A stretch of 64,000 bases of DNA from Bog-473 sp963721585 (GCA_963721585.1 CAVRJN010000007.1:1302001-1366000), one strand, 5' to 3'; counted from the stretch's first letter, positions 53,066 to 62,451 are shown. A program made the numbers and translations. The notes: generated by a model not told the origin, from the sequence alone.

Positions 53066-54795
53066 GATGTCACCGACACGGGGGCGCCGACCAGTGTCGA
53101 CCGCAGCTGGTCGGCGCTGGTCCGGCGCGCCCAGAGGTGGAACGGCTCGCCGGGACGACGCTCCCCGCGGTAGCGCGTGACCACCCGGAGCAGCGCGTCC
53201 GGCACCCGATCGACGGGCATGGCGCCCTCGACCCAGTCGATGAACGCCGCGTCGGGTCCGAGCGACCCACCCAGGCCGATGTCGACGGCCTCCTCGATGT
53301 GCTCGCCGATATGCGCGATATCGCCCCGGAAGCCGATGTCCGCGATCTGTGGCTGGGCACAGGAGGCCGAGCAGCCCGAAAAGTGCATCCGGATGACGCC
53401 GGCGTCGCCGCGCTCGCTCCCTCCCCCGTCGCCCGAAGACAACTGCGCGTCCAATGTCCGCGCCCACTTCACGGCCCGTTCCTTCGTCTCCACCACGGCG
53501 AAGCGACAGAATTCGGACCCCGTGCAGGCGACGACACCGCGCTCGAATGGGCCGGGGAACGGCGAGTACGTCTGCATCAGGGGCTCGGACAAGAGGTCGT
53601 CGAGTCGCTCCTCGGGAACGCCGGACACAATGAAGTTCTGGTCGGTGCCGATCCGCACGCCCCCGTCACCGTACGTCTCGGCCAGACGAGCCAGCTCAAT
53701 CAGCTCGATCCCGTGCATCCGACCCACTGGAACCGAGCAGCCGACGTACACAAGGCCGGGTTGCTTCTGGGGGTGCACACCGACATGGTCGCCGCGGAAT
53801 GCCGTTGTCAGTTCACGCCCGGCCGGCTCGAGTGCAAACTTGGTGCGCTCATCGAGGGCAGCCCGGAAACCTTCGGGACCGAGCTCCTGGGCCAGGTAGC
53901 GCATCCGGGCCAGGCCACGGTTCTCCCGGTTGCCGAGCTCCCCGAAGAGCTGCGCCACGCCCCGGCACAGCTCGACGGCCTGATCGGGCCGTACGAAGAC
54001 GTCGATGTCCGACGCCATGCGCTCCCCGTCGGAGAGACCCCCACCGATCAGCACGTTGAAGCCGACGCTGCCGTCTGCCTGTGCGGACGGCCACAGGCCA
54101 ATGTCGTTGATCTCGACCCGGGCGCAGTCCTCCGTGCAGCCCGTGACGGCGATCTTGAACTTGCGTGGGAGGTTGGCGTACTCGCGGTTCCCCGTGAAGA
54201 ACGCCGAAATGGCCTCGGCAACGGGCAATGCGGCGACGACTTCCTTCTCGTCGATGCCCGAGACGGGGCACGAGCACACGTTGCGTGCGGAGTCGCCGCA
54301 CGCCTGCACCGTGGTCAGGCCGACGTCCCAGAAGCGCTGCCATATGCGGGGGACGTCGGCGATGCGGATCCAGTGGAGCTGAATGTCCTGCCTCGTCGTG
54401 AGGTCCGCATAGCGGTTCCCGAAGACGGGGCTGTCATCGGGTCCCTCGGCGAACGCGTCCGCGGCCACGCCGATCTCGCGGACCTGGGCCGCGCTCATGA
54501 CGCCGCCCGGGACCTTGATCCGCATCATGAATGCGTCACCGCCCTGGCGCTGGGGGTACATCCCGACCCATTTGAAGCGCTCGAGCTCTCCGGGCACCTT
54601 GTTGATGGAGTCGACGCCCTCCTTCGAATACGTGTCGATGATCGCCTGGGCGACTTCGAAGGGGTGCCGCGACAGCTTCAGCTGTTCGACGGGGTTGAGC
54701 TCGCCGATGTTGCGGTAGGGCTTGACGAACTTGAGCCCGCGGTCACGACGACCACGAAACTCCATCCCGTAGGGATTGTCGAGGTCACGAGGCAC
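53062..54795 (-). CDS. sir: ferredoxin-type sulfite (nitrite) reductase
   Basis: Six-electron siroheme reductase, 577 residues from GTG at 54795 (one base shared with the cysH stop). Siroheme/4Fe-4S cysteines: CTGSEFC (C-x5-C) and CSASC (C-x3-C) in GVVACTGSEFCRFAVVETKE and FSGCSASCAQPQIADIG; a degenerate N-terminal repeat has CGDSARNVCSCPV and CTEDCARVEINDIG. Sulfite, not nitrite, is the likely substrate because cysH, cysD, cysN and siroheme synthase surround it. Cytoplasmic. Electron donor discussed under the FrhB-like neighbour. Confidence 0.92.
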   Translation of the reverse strand: MPRDLDNPYGMEFRGRRDRGLKFVKPYRNIGELNPVEQLKLSRHPFEVAQAIIDTYSKEGVDSINKVPGELERFKWVGMYPQRQGGDAFMMRIKVPGGVMSAAQVREIGVAADAFAEGPDDSPVFGNRYADLTTRQDIQLHWIRIADVPRIWQRFWDVGLTTVQACGDSARNVCSCPVSGIDEKEVVAALPVAEAISAFFTGNREYANLPRKFKIAVTGCTEDCARVEINDIGLWPSAQADGSVGFNVLIGGGLSDGERMASDIDVFVRPDQAVELCRGVAQLFGELGNRENRGLARMRYLAQELGPEGFRAALDERTKFALEPAGRELTTAFRGDHVGVHPQKQPGLVYVGCSVPVGRMHGIELIELARLAETYGDGGVRIGTDQNFIVSGVPEERLDDLLSEPLMQTYSPFPGPFERGVVACTGSEFCRFAVVETKERAVKWARTLDAQLSSGDGGGSERGDAGVIRMHFSGCSASCAQPQIADIGFRGDIAHIGEHIEEAVDIGLGGSLGPDAAFIDWVEGAMPVDRVPDALLRVVTRYRGERRPGEPFHLWARRTSADQLRSTLVGAPVSVTS

Positions 54796-55475
54796 TAGAC
54801 GTGGAGGCCGCACTCGGACTTGTCGGCCCCGGCCCAGCGACCGGCGCGGGCATCTTCGCCTTCGGCCACCGGACGCGTCGTCGGCGCACAGCCGATGGAG
54901 CGGTACCCGCGCAGAGTGAGCGGGTGAACCGGAAGTTCGTGGTCGGAGAGGTAGGACGAGATGTCGTCCTCGGTCCAGGTCGCGAGCGGATTGACCTTCA
55001 CCAGCCCGAACCCGGTGTCCCAGCTGACGATCGGCGCATCGGCGCGGGTCGGGCCGTCCGAACGCTTGAGCGACGTTAACCAGGCGCGCTTTCCGGCCAG
55101 GGCGCGGCGCAACGGCGCCACCTTGCGAAACTGGCAGCACTGATCGGAACCGCAGGGGTATGCGGCAGCCTCGGGCCCGGGCTTTGTGACCGTGAGATTG
55201 AGCCCGTAGCGCTCCCGCATATCGTCGACGAAAGACAATGTCTCGGGAAAGTGTGCCTCTGTGTCCAAGAAGACGACTTCGACTGTCGGCGCAACCTTGG
55301 TGACGAGGTCGATCAGGACAACGTCCTCGAACGACGCGGCCAGCACAAGGGAGTCCCCGAAGGATTCGATCGCCCACCTGATGACGGCACTGGCAGGAGC
55401 GGATTCGAATCCGTCATTGACCGCGGCAAGGCCCTCAGTGGTCAACCCCAGATCGCTCACGTTGGTCTCGACCAC
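54795..55475 (-). CDS. cysH: APS/PAPS reductase with a missing cluster cysteine
   Basis: Reduces adenylyl sulfate to sulfite with thioredoxin. 226 residues from GTG at 55475. P-loop-like region LVLAASFEDVVLIDLVTK and VVFLDTEAHFPET. Cluster Cys113-Cys114 in DQCCQFRKV and Cys196 in SIGCAPTT are present, and the catalytic Cys222 in SECGLH. But position 199, which is Cys in APS reductases with the CC...CxxC 4Fe-4S motif, is Thr (ACG). No APS kinase is in the window, which supports APS as substrate. The change to Thr needs several base changes, so it is not a simple read error. Confidence 0.88.
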   Translation of the reverse strand: MVETNVSDLGLTTEGLAAVNDGFESAPASAVIRWAIESFGDSLVLAASFEDVVLIDLVTKVAPTVEVVFLDTEAHFPETLSFVDDMRERYGLNLTVTKPGPEAAAYPCGSDQCCQFRKVAPLRRALAGKRAWLTSLKRSDGPTRADAPIVSWDTGFGLVKVNPLATWTEDDISSYLSDHELPVHPLTLRGYRSIGCAPTTRPVAEGEDARAGRWAGADKSECGLHV

Positions 55476-55533
55476 ACATCCCTCACCTTCTCCACAGGGC
55501 GAACGGGCCGTTCCGGGGGCCGGTCACCGGCGC

Positions 55534-55564
55534 TTGACGCCCGTCCGAATGCAGGCTTTAGTAT
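55534..55564 (+). promoter_or_regulatory. cysD promoter
   Basis: -35 TTGACG (55534-55539) and -10 TAGTAT (55559-55564) spaced 19 bases, directly upstream of the palindrome 55566-55584. Confidence 0.6.
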
Positions 55565-55565
55565 A

Positions 55566-55584
55566 CATGACCAAAATGGTCATG
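55566..55584. promoter_or_regulatory. perfect palindrome between cysH and cysD operons
   Basis: CATGACCAAAATGGTCATG: arms of eight bases around AAA. It sits just after the cysD -10 and about 90 bases upstream of the cysH start, so one regulator could control both directions. Looks like a dimeric regulator site; which family is unknown. Confidence 0.7.
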
Positions 55585-55598
55585 ATTTGAGAGGCTCC

Positions 55599-56600
55599 AT
55601 GGACCCAGCTGCCGCCTTCCGCTCCCCCCAGGACCCCACCGCAACGGGCTCTGCCGCGGTCCGGACCGGTGGATCGGTGACCGCCCTGGTCAGGCCGGTG
55701 GAACACCCCCTCGGGCACCTCGACCTCCTGGAGTCGCTGGCCATCTTCATCATCCGTGAGGTGGCCGCCGAGTCGGAGCGCCCCGTCCTGCTCTTCAGCG
55801 GGGGCAAGGATTCGGCGGTCCTTCTGCATCTGGCCTCCAAGGCGTTCAAACCCGGGAAGATCCCCTTCCCGGTGCTCCACGTGGACACCGGACACAACTT
55901 CCCCGAGGTGCTCGAGTACCGGGACGCGCAAGTCGAGGCCGAGGGTGCCCGCCTGATCGTGGCACGCGTGCAGGACTCCATCGACCAAGGTCGGGTCGCC
56001 GACCCGGGGCCCATTGCGTCGCGCAATCGCCTGCAGACGACCACGCTGCTCGATGCGATCAATGCCCACGGGTTCGACGCCGCCTTCGGTGGCGCTCGCC
56101 GGGACGAGGACAAGGCCCGAGCCAAGGAGCGGGTCCTCTCCTTCCGCGACTCGTTCGGGCAGTGGGATCCCAAAGCGCAGCGACCTGAACTTTGGCAGCT
56201 CTACCAGGGCAGTGTGCGGCCGGGCGAGCACCTGCGCGCTTTCCCGCTTTCGGACTGGACCGAGCTCGACATCTGGCAGTACATCTGGCGCGAGCGCATC
56301 GAACTGCCTTCCATCTACTACGCGCACGAGCGGGAGGTGCTCGAGCGCGACGGCATGCTCCTGGCCGTCACCGAGTGGGTGGGTCCGGAAGCAGGCGAGG
56401 ATGTCCGCAAGGAAACGGTGCGCTTCCGCACCGTCGGGGACGCCACCTGCACGGGCGCGGTGCGTTCCTCCGCCGATTCGGTGGAGGAGATCATTCGCGA
56501 GGTCTCTGCGTCGAGGGTCTCCGAGCGCGGGGCGACCCGGGCTGACGACCGCTTCTCGGAGACCGCGATGGAAGACCGCAAGCGCGAGGGGTATTTCTAG
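55599..56600 (+). CDS. cysD: sulfate adenylyltransferase subunit 2 (CysD)
   Basis: Activates sulfate with ATP to APS, with CysN. 333 residues from ATG at 55599 (GAGAGGCTCC before it). PP-loop motif VLLFSGGKDSAVLLHLAS, FPVLHVDTGHNFPEVLEY, FGGARRDEDKARAKERVLSF, and the C-terminal DWTELDIWQYIWRE and GDATCTGAVRS. The long in-frame upstream part (from 55251) overlaps cysH and is not used. Extra 25 residues at the N-terminus are low in homology. Confidence 0.94.
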   Translation: MDPAAAFRSPQDPTATGSAAVRTGGSVTALVRPVEHPLGHLDLLESLAIFIIREVAAESERPVLLFSGGKDSAVLLHLASKAFKPGKIPFPVLHVDTGHNFPEVLEYRDAQVEAEGARLIVARVQDSIDQGRVADPGPIASRNRLQTTTLLDAINAHGFDAAFGGARRDEDKARAKERVLSFRDSFGQWDPKAQRPELWQLYQGSVRPGEHLRAFPLSDWTELDIWQYIWRERIELPSIYYAHEREVLERDGMLLAVTEWVGPEAGEDVRKETVRFRTVGDATCTGAVRSSADSVEEIIREVSASRVSERGATRADDRFSETAMEDRKREGYF

Positions 56601-56604
56601 ACCC

Positions 56605-57924
56605 ATGACCACGTTGCCCGGCTCGCCGCCGGCCGGCGGCCCCGAGCTCGGCGTGGACACCATGGACCTGCTCCGGTTCGCCACCATCGGATCGGTGGAC
56701 GACGGGAAGAGCACCCTCATCGGCCGGCTCCTTTTCGACACGCGCCAACTCTTCGACGACCAACTCACCGCGATTGAGACCGCGTCGGAGCGGCGGGGAT
56801 TGGGCGAGGTCGACCTGTCCTTCGTGACCGATGGTCTGCGCGCCGAGCGCGAACAGGGCATCACGATCGACGTCGCCTACCGCTACGCGGCGACCCCGCA
56901 TCGGAAATTCGTCATCGCCGACTGTCCGGGCCATATTCAGTACACGCGGAACATGGCCACCGGCGCGTCGACCGCCGACCTGGCCCTCGTGCTCGTCGAC
57001 GCCACATCCGGGCTGCGTGAACAGTCACGCCGGCACATCTGCATCGCCGCGCTGCTCGGAGTGGACCAGCTCGTGGTCTGCGCCAACAAGATGGACCTCG
57101 TCGGGTGGGACCGCTCCGCCTACCAGCGAATCGCCGACGAGATGGAGGCGCTGGCCCGCCGGCTCGGTATCCCTTCGTGCACGGTGATCCCGATCGCCGC
57201 GCTGCACGGTGACAACGTCGTGACGCGCTCCGACGCCGCACCCTGGTACGACGGCCCAACGGTTCTGGACGCCCTGGAATCGGCCCGGGCCGGCGGGTGG
57301 GCCGCCCAGCACGGCGCGGGTCGGGGCAGTGGAGCCCGACTTCCGGTGCAGTGGGTGCTGCGGCAGCCTGGTGGCGGCCGGACCTACGCCGGGATGGTCA
57401 ACGGTGGACCCTTCCGGGTTGGTGACACCGTGGTCGTGCTGCCGCAGGGCGCCGAGACCACCATCCGCTCCATAGAGACGGCTGACGGCCCGCTCCAACG
57501 TGCCGAGGTCGGCCTCTCGGTGTCGCTGCGGCTCGGCGACCACCTCGACGTGTCCCGGGGCGACCTCATTGCCGCGGCCGAGGGAGCCCCCGAGGTCACC
57601 GACACGTTCGAAGCGACCGTCTGCTGGTTCCAGGAACGCCCGCTCGCCGTCGGGGACCGCCTCCGGCTCAAGCACACGACACGGGTCACGCCCGTGGTCG
57701 TCGAGGACGTCACCGGGATCTTCGACGTGAACGAGCTGCGGATGGTCGACGCGAAGGAGTTGCACGAGAACGATATCGGCGTCGTGAAGCTCCGCACGGC
57801 CACACCGCTGGCCGTCGACCCCTACGAGGCAGACCGGATCACCGGAAGCTTCGTGCTGATCGACGACCTCACGTTTGCCACCATTGCAGCGGGCATGGTC
57901 GGTCCGCCGCGGCTCCATGACTGA
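56605..57924 (+). CDS. cysN: sulfate adenylyltransferase GTPase subunit CysN
   Basis: GTPase that drives CysD. 439 residues from ATG at 56605, four bases after cysD. G1 IGSVDDGKSTLIGRLLFD, G3 DCPGHIQYTRNMATGAS, G4 CANKMDLVGWD, and an EF-Tu-like domain 2. There is no C-terminal APS kinase (CysC) domain, so APS is the end product here, consistent with direct APS reduction by CysH. Confidence 0.94.
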   Translation: MTTLPGSPPAGGPELGVDTMDLLRFATIGSVDDGKSTLIGRLLFDTRQLFDDQLTAIETASERRGLGEVDLSFVTDGLRAEREQGITIDVAYRYAATPHRKFVIADCPGHIQYTRNMATGASTADLALVLVDATSGLREQSRRHICIAALLGVDQLVVCANKMDLVGWDRSAYQRIADEMEALARRLGIPSCTVIPIAALHGDNVVTRSDAAPWYDGPTVLDALESARAGGWAAQHGAGRGSGARLPVQWVLRQPGGGRTYAGMVNGGPFRVGDTVVVLPQGAETTIRSIETADGPLQRAEVGLSVSLRLGDHLDVSRGDLIAAAEGAPEVTDTFEATVCWFQERPLAVGDRLRLKHTTRVTPVVVEDVTGIFDVNELRMVDAKELHENDIGVVKLRTATPLAVDPYEADRITGSFVLIDDLTFATIAAGMVGPPRLHD

Positions 57925-58564
57925 GCCCCAAGCCCCGCATCCTCCCCTCTTCTACCCGGTCTCGCTCGACGTCTCGGGCCGTTCCTGTCTGGTCGTCGGC
58001 GGCGGGTGGGTGGCCGCCCGCAAGGCCAGCGCGCTTCTCGACTGCGGCGCCGTCGTGACCGTGATCGCACCCTCGCTCTGCGACGATATGGAGGCGCTGG
58101 TCCCCTCGCTGCACGCGGTCGAACGGCGGGAGTACGGCGAGGGTGACGCGTCGACCTTTCGACTGGTGATCACGGCCACCGGGATCCCGGAGGTCGACGG
58201 GGCGGTGTACGCGGACGCCGAGGCCGCCGGCGTCTGGACGAACAGTGCCGACGACATGGCGCACTGCTCCTTCATCCTTCCGGCCGTCCATCGGGACGGC
58301 GCAGTCTCCGTGTCGGTGTCGACGGGCGGCCTGAGCCCTGCGTTGGCCTCCTGGCTCCGGACCCGCGTCGCGGCGGAGTGCGGCGACGGAATCGGGGTCC
58401 TGGCGCAGCTGCTCGGCGAGGCCCGGGCGAACCTGCAGCGGGCGGGGCTGCCCAGCGATTCGGTGGACTGGGTCCGCCTTCTCGAGGGACCTCTCCTGGA
58501 ACTGGTACGCACGGGCGAAATCGACAATGCCCGGGCGACGGTGCTGGCCGCGACCGGACTGTAG
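57917..58564 (+). CDS. siroheme synthase (precorrin-2 dehydrogenase/ferrochelatase type)
   Basis: 215 residues from ATG at 57917, overlapping cysN by eight bases. NAD-binding SCLVVGGGWVAARKASALLD, FRLVITATGIPEVDGAVYAD, NSADDMAHCSFILPAVHRDG and VSTGGLSPALASWLR match the Met8p/SirC/CysG-N family. Makes siroheme for the Sir reductase. No uroporphyrinogen methyltransferase domain is fused or adjacent. Confidence 0.9.
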   Translation: MTEPQAPHPPLFYPVSLDVSGRSCLVVGGGWVAARKASALLDCGAVVTVIAPSLCDDMEALVPSLHAVERREYGEGDASTFRLVITATGIPEVDGAVYADAEAAGVWTNSADDMAHCSFILPAVHRDGAVSVSVSTGGLSPALASWLRTRVAAECGDGIGVLAQLLGEARANLQRAGLPSDSVDWVRLLEGPLLELVRTGEIDNARATVLAATGL

Positions 58565-58878
58565 GCGGTGCTCGCGCCCATGGTCTCCGCTCACACCCGC
58601 TGACGTCCGCGGTCGACCTCGCGGCGCACGCCGCGCTTCTTTTCGGCGGCACGGAGGCGGACCCGTTGCGGTCAGAGGCCGGACACGACAACGCCGCACC
58701 ACGGCGCCGACAACGACGACTCAATTGTCCCCCGGGCCGCGCCAACTAGTCCTTTTGTCCCTGTCGCTGCTGCCAATGACGCCTCATATTCGCCTGGAGC
58801 CCTGTGGGATGAAACCCGCAGGCGCATGCGTGATTGATCGCTGCACCCGGACAACGGTGCACCTATGAAGGGGCGTAG
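58565..58878. other. 314-bp gap before the Ig-repeat gene
   Basis: Contains a short hairpin at 58803-58823 (TGTGGG-ATGAAA-CCCGCA) and a GCACC-rich pair near 58840-58862. Checked against the c-di-GMP and c-di-AMP riboswitch layouts and no match could be made. Promoter not resolved. Confidence 0.4.
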
Positions 58879-61800
58879 ATGAGACTGTCGATTGCTCGAG
58901 TGTCAGCGGCGGATGGCCACACCCCAGGCGCGACCGTGAACCGAGACGACATCGGGTCTTACGTCCGTGGCGCCACCTGGCGGCGGATGGCCGTGGCACT
59001 GGCAGCCGCCCTGGTCTTCGGTTGCGTCGGGATCCTCTTCGCAACCCCGGGGTCCGCGGGTGCCGACACCCCCACCGTCTTCCAATCCGGCGGGGTGTTC
59101 GCCTCAGTCGGCAACTCGACGGTGTACGCGTTCGACCCGGCATCCGGCGACCAAGTGGCCACGCTCCAGGACACCACCGACGAGCCCTACACCGCCGGAA
59201 GCGCGTTCGACGCCAACGGGAACTTCTACGTCGCCGACGATATCAACGGCGATATCAGCGAATTCAATTCCGCCGGGGCTCCGTTGCCGACGTTCGCGAC
59301 AGGTCTGTCGAACCCTCTCTCGATCGTCTTCGACAACTCGGGAAACATGTACGTGGGCCAGCAGTCAACGCCTTACATCGCAGAGTTCGCGTCGGATGGG
59401 ACCCGCCTGCCCGACATCGGCCCGCTCCAGACCGAGCTCTACGGAGACGACTGGATCGACCTGGCCAGCGACGAGTGCACGTTCTATTACACGACCGAGG
59501 GAACGGACATCCTCACCTACAACAAGTGCACCAACACGCAGGGGCCCAATTTCAACAAGGTCCCGTTTCCTTCCGTCGATTCCTCGACGGGCCTGCCCGT
59601 CAACGCCTTTCAGCTCAAGATCCTTGCGAACGGCGACGTACTCGTCGCCGACTCGAACGCCGTCCTTCTTTTGGATTCGAATGGGAACGTCATGCAGACG
59701 TATCCATGCTCATCCCTGCCCAACTGCGGAGGCCAGCTCTTCGCGATCAGTGTCGACCCAAGCGGGACGTCGTTCTGGACCGGAGATTCCTCGTCGGGGT
59801 ACATCTATCAGATCAACATCGCGACGGGCGCACTGATGCAGACGATCAACAGTCAATCTGGAACCCTGTATGGACTCTCGGTCTTGGACCAGAAGGAGGT
59901 TGCGACGCCGTCGCAAACGACGACCGCGGCGCCGTCGACCCTCGCCGTTGCGCCGGTGACCGGTGACTTCTCGACGCCGACCCCTGTTTCGGCCGTGTTG
60001 ACCAATCCGAACACCGACGCGCCGATCGTGAACGAGCCGATCACCTTCACGCTGAACGGATCCGAGACGTGCACTGCAGACACCGACTCCACCGGCACCG
60101 CCACCTGCGACATCACCGCCAGCGAACCGTCGAGCAGCTATACGCTGACCGCTTCGTTCCCCGGTGATACGACGACGTCGACGCCCATCGGTTCCGACAC
60201 CTCGACGACGAGCTTCACGGTCAATCCCGACACCAGCGGCCTGATGTATACGGGTTCGACTACCGCGGTCAACGGTCAGCCGACCACCCTGTCGGGCACG
60301 CTCACCACGGACAACCCCACGTCGGGCACACCCCTGCCCACCAAGGTGGTCACGTTGACGATCGGCTCCGGCTCGACAGCGCAATCGTGCAGCGGGACGA
60401 CGGATGCCAGCGGAAATGTCAGCTGCACCGTCGCCACCGTCGACCAGCCCAGCGGAACCGAGCCGATCAACGCGACCTTCGGGGGAGACAGCTACGACAC
60501 CCCGGCCACCGCCACCAGCAGCCTTTCGGTGACCGAGCCGACGGTACTGACGGTCAACCCGGCGACCGTGACCTACGGGGGCTCGACCACGGTGTCGGGC
60601 ACCTTGACCGATTCCAACCTCAATCAACCCGTGTCCAATGAACCGGTGACCTTCACCGTGAACAACACGGAGACATGCACGGGCACGACGGACTCCAGTG
60701 GCCTTGCCTCGTGCACCATCACCCCGGGAGAGTCCACCGGGAATTACACGGTCAGCGGGACGTTTCCCGGCGACACGGCGCAGCCCGTCCCGCTGACGAC
60801 CAGCACCAGCTCGGCTGCGTTCGTGGTGACGCCCGCCGTGACGACGCTGACGTACACCGGTGCCAATGCCACCACCAACGGCCAGTCGGTTGTGGTCTCC
60901 GGGGTCCTCACGACCGGGAGCACGCCACTGGCCAACCAGCCGGTCACCTTGACGCTGGGGTCGGGCACCTCAGCCCAGACGTGTCCGGCGACGACGACTG
61001 CCACGGGCGCCGCCAGCTGCACCATTGCCTCGGTGAACCAGCCCGTGGGCCCGAACCCGGTCGGCGCCACCTACCCGGGGTCCACCAACTACCAGCCCGC
61101 CAGTGCGACGAGCACCGTCCAGGTGGGCCCCACCTCGGTGTCCACCACCCTGACGGTGACCTCCAGCACCGGGGCCTACGGCAGCCCGACCACGGTGACG
61201 GGCACGCTGATCAACAACTACACGAACACACTCGTTCCGGGGGAGACCGTGACGCTCAAGCTGAACGGGACGCAGTCCTGCACGGCGACGACCAGCACGT
61301 CCGGGGTGGCGACGTGCACCGTCACGCCGACCGAGCCGGGAGGGAACTACACGTTGAGCGGGTCGTTCGGCGGTGACACCACGACGGTGCCGACCCTGTT
61401 GCCGAGTACTGGTTCGGGTAGCTTCGTGGTGACCAAGGCGCCGACCACGGTGACCTACACCGGGAGCACCTCCATCACGAGCGGCAACACCCCGGTGCTT
61501 TCCGCCACGCTGACCAGTAACGGGGCCCCGGTGAGCGGTCAGACGGTGACCTTCACGGTCGGCACGGGCAGTTCGGCCCAGCGGTGCAGCGGGACCACGA
61601 ACTCCGCCGGCAACGTGAGCTGCGGCATCTGCATGTTCAACCAGAATGCCAGCCCGCTGCCGGTCACCGTCAGCTACGGCGGCAACGGCGACTACTCGAC
61701 CTCGAGCACATCGGTGTCGGTCACGGTGAACACGCCGACTTCACTTTCGGTGAGCGCCGTCACCGGGACCACCGGTCAACCCACCACCGTCACCGGCACC

Positions 61801-62451
61801 CTGACCAACCAGGTCACCGGTCAGGGAATCAGCGGGCAGACGGTGACCCTGACACTCAACGCGGCCCAGTCCTGCACGGCGACGACCGGCTCCACCGGTA
61901 AGGCCTCGTGCTCCGTGACGCCCGACGAATCGTCGGGCACCTATCCGATCACGGGTTCGTTCGCCGGCAACACGACGTCGACCCATCTGTTACCCAGCAC
62001 CGGGCGCAACAATTTCGTCGTCACCGCGGCGGCCACCAGCGTGACCTACACCGGTGCGACAGCGGCCACCAACGGCTCTTCCGTGACGCTGTCGTCGACC
62101 TTGACGAGCAACGGCACACCGTTGAGCGGACAGAGCGTGATCATGAGCTTGGGCACGGGGAAGACGGCGCAGAGCTGCACCGCCACGACGACCTCCTCCG
62201 GCGCCGCTTCGTGCAGCATCTCGTCGGTCAATCAGGTCGCCGGATCGGTCTCGATCACCGTGAGCTACGCGGGCAACGGTAACTTCCAGTCGGCCAGCAC
62301 GTCGAGCACCGTCAAGATCTCCAACAGCAGCGGCGGTGGCGGCGGGACCGGGGGCGGCGGAGGCGGGTATCCCGGTGGCGGGGGCGGTGGAGGCGGCTCC
62401 AGCGAGCCGCCGCCCGTCGGTGGCAGGGGCGGCCCCTGCCCGGGCATGTGA
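58879..62451 (+). CDS. large secreted protein: beta-propeller plus eight alternating Ig-like repeats
   Basis: 1190 residues. Signal anchor VALAAALVFGCVGILFATPG after a basic stretch (TWRRM), cleavage likely at SAGADT. Residues about 65-350 are NHL/SMP-30-like propeller blades (GNFYVADDINGDISEFNSAG, GNMYVGQQSTPYIAEF). From about 360 come eight Ig-like domains of two alternating kinds: one starting LTV-like and carrying TFTLNGSETCT...ATCDIT, the other starting YTG and carrying TLTIGSG-STAQSCSGTTDASG. Each repeat keeps a Cys pair, likely one disulfide. The end is Gly-rich (GGGGGGYPGGGG) with no LPXTG anchor. Surface or matrix role. Confidence 0.82.
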   Translation: MRLSIARVSAADGHTPGATVNRDDIGSYVRGATWRRMAVALAAALVFGCVGILFATPGSAGADTPTVFQSGGVFASVGNSTVYAFDPASGDQVATLQDTTDEPYTAGSAFDANGNFYVADDINGDISEFNSAGAPLPTFATGLSNPLSIVFDNSGNMYVGQQSTPYIAEFASDGTRLPDIGPLQTELYGDDWIDLASDECTFYYTTEGTDILTYNKCTNTQGPNFNKVPFPSVDSSTGLPVNAFQLKILANGDVLVADSNAVLLLDSNGNVMQTYPCSSLPNCGGQLFAISVDPSGTSFWTGDSSSGYIYQINIATGALMQTINSQSGTLYGLSVLDQKEVATPSQTTTAAPSTLAVAPVTGDFSTPTPVSAVLTNPNTDAPIVNEPITFTLNGSETCTADTDSTGTATCDITASEPSSSYTLTASFPGDTTTSTPIGSDTSTTSFTVNPDTSGLMYTGSTTAVNGQPTTLSGTLTTDNPTSGTPLPTKVVTLTIGSGSTAQSCSGTTDASGNVSCTVATVDQPSGTEPINATFGGDSYDTPATATSSLSVTEPTVLTVNPATVTYGGSTTVSGTLTDSNLNQPVSNEPVTFTVNNTETCTGTTDSSGLASCTITPGESTGNYTVSGTFPGDTAQPVPLTTSTSSAAFVVTPAVTTLTYTGANATTNGQSVVVSGVLTTGSTPLANQPVTLTLGSGTSAQTCPATTTATGAASCTIASVNQPVGPNPVGATYPGSTNYQPASATSTVQVGPTSVSTTLTVTSSTGAYGSPTTVTGTLINNYTNTLVPGETVTLKLNGTQSCTATTSTSGVATCTVTPTEPGGNYTLSGSFGGDTTTVPTLLPSTGSGSFVVTKAPTTVTYTGSTSITSGNTPVLSATLTSNGAPVSGQTVTFTVGTGSSAQRCSGTTNSAGNVSCGICMFNQNASPLPVTVSYGGNGDYSTSSTSVSVTVNTPTSLSVSAVTGTTGQPTTVTGTLTNQVTGQGISGQTVTLTLNAAQSCTATTGSTGKASCSVTPDESSGTYPITGSFAGNTTSTHLLPSTGRNNFVVTAAATSVTYTGATAATNGSSVTLSSTLTSNGTPLSGQSVIMSLGTGKTAQSCTATTTSSGAASCSISSVNQVAGSVSITVSYAGNGNFQSASTSSTVKISNSSGGGGGTGGGGGGYPGGGGGGGGSSEPPPVGGRGGPCPGM

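Noticed and set aside
52000..53173. Plus-strand 458-codon frame over the FrhB-like gene
   Set aside because: Antisense shadow of a gene with clear FeS and FrhB motifs.
58760..58878. Possible riboswitch before the Ig-repeat gene
   Set aside because: A small hairpin exists but conserved c-di-GMP or c-di-AMP riboswitch words could not be aligned.
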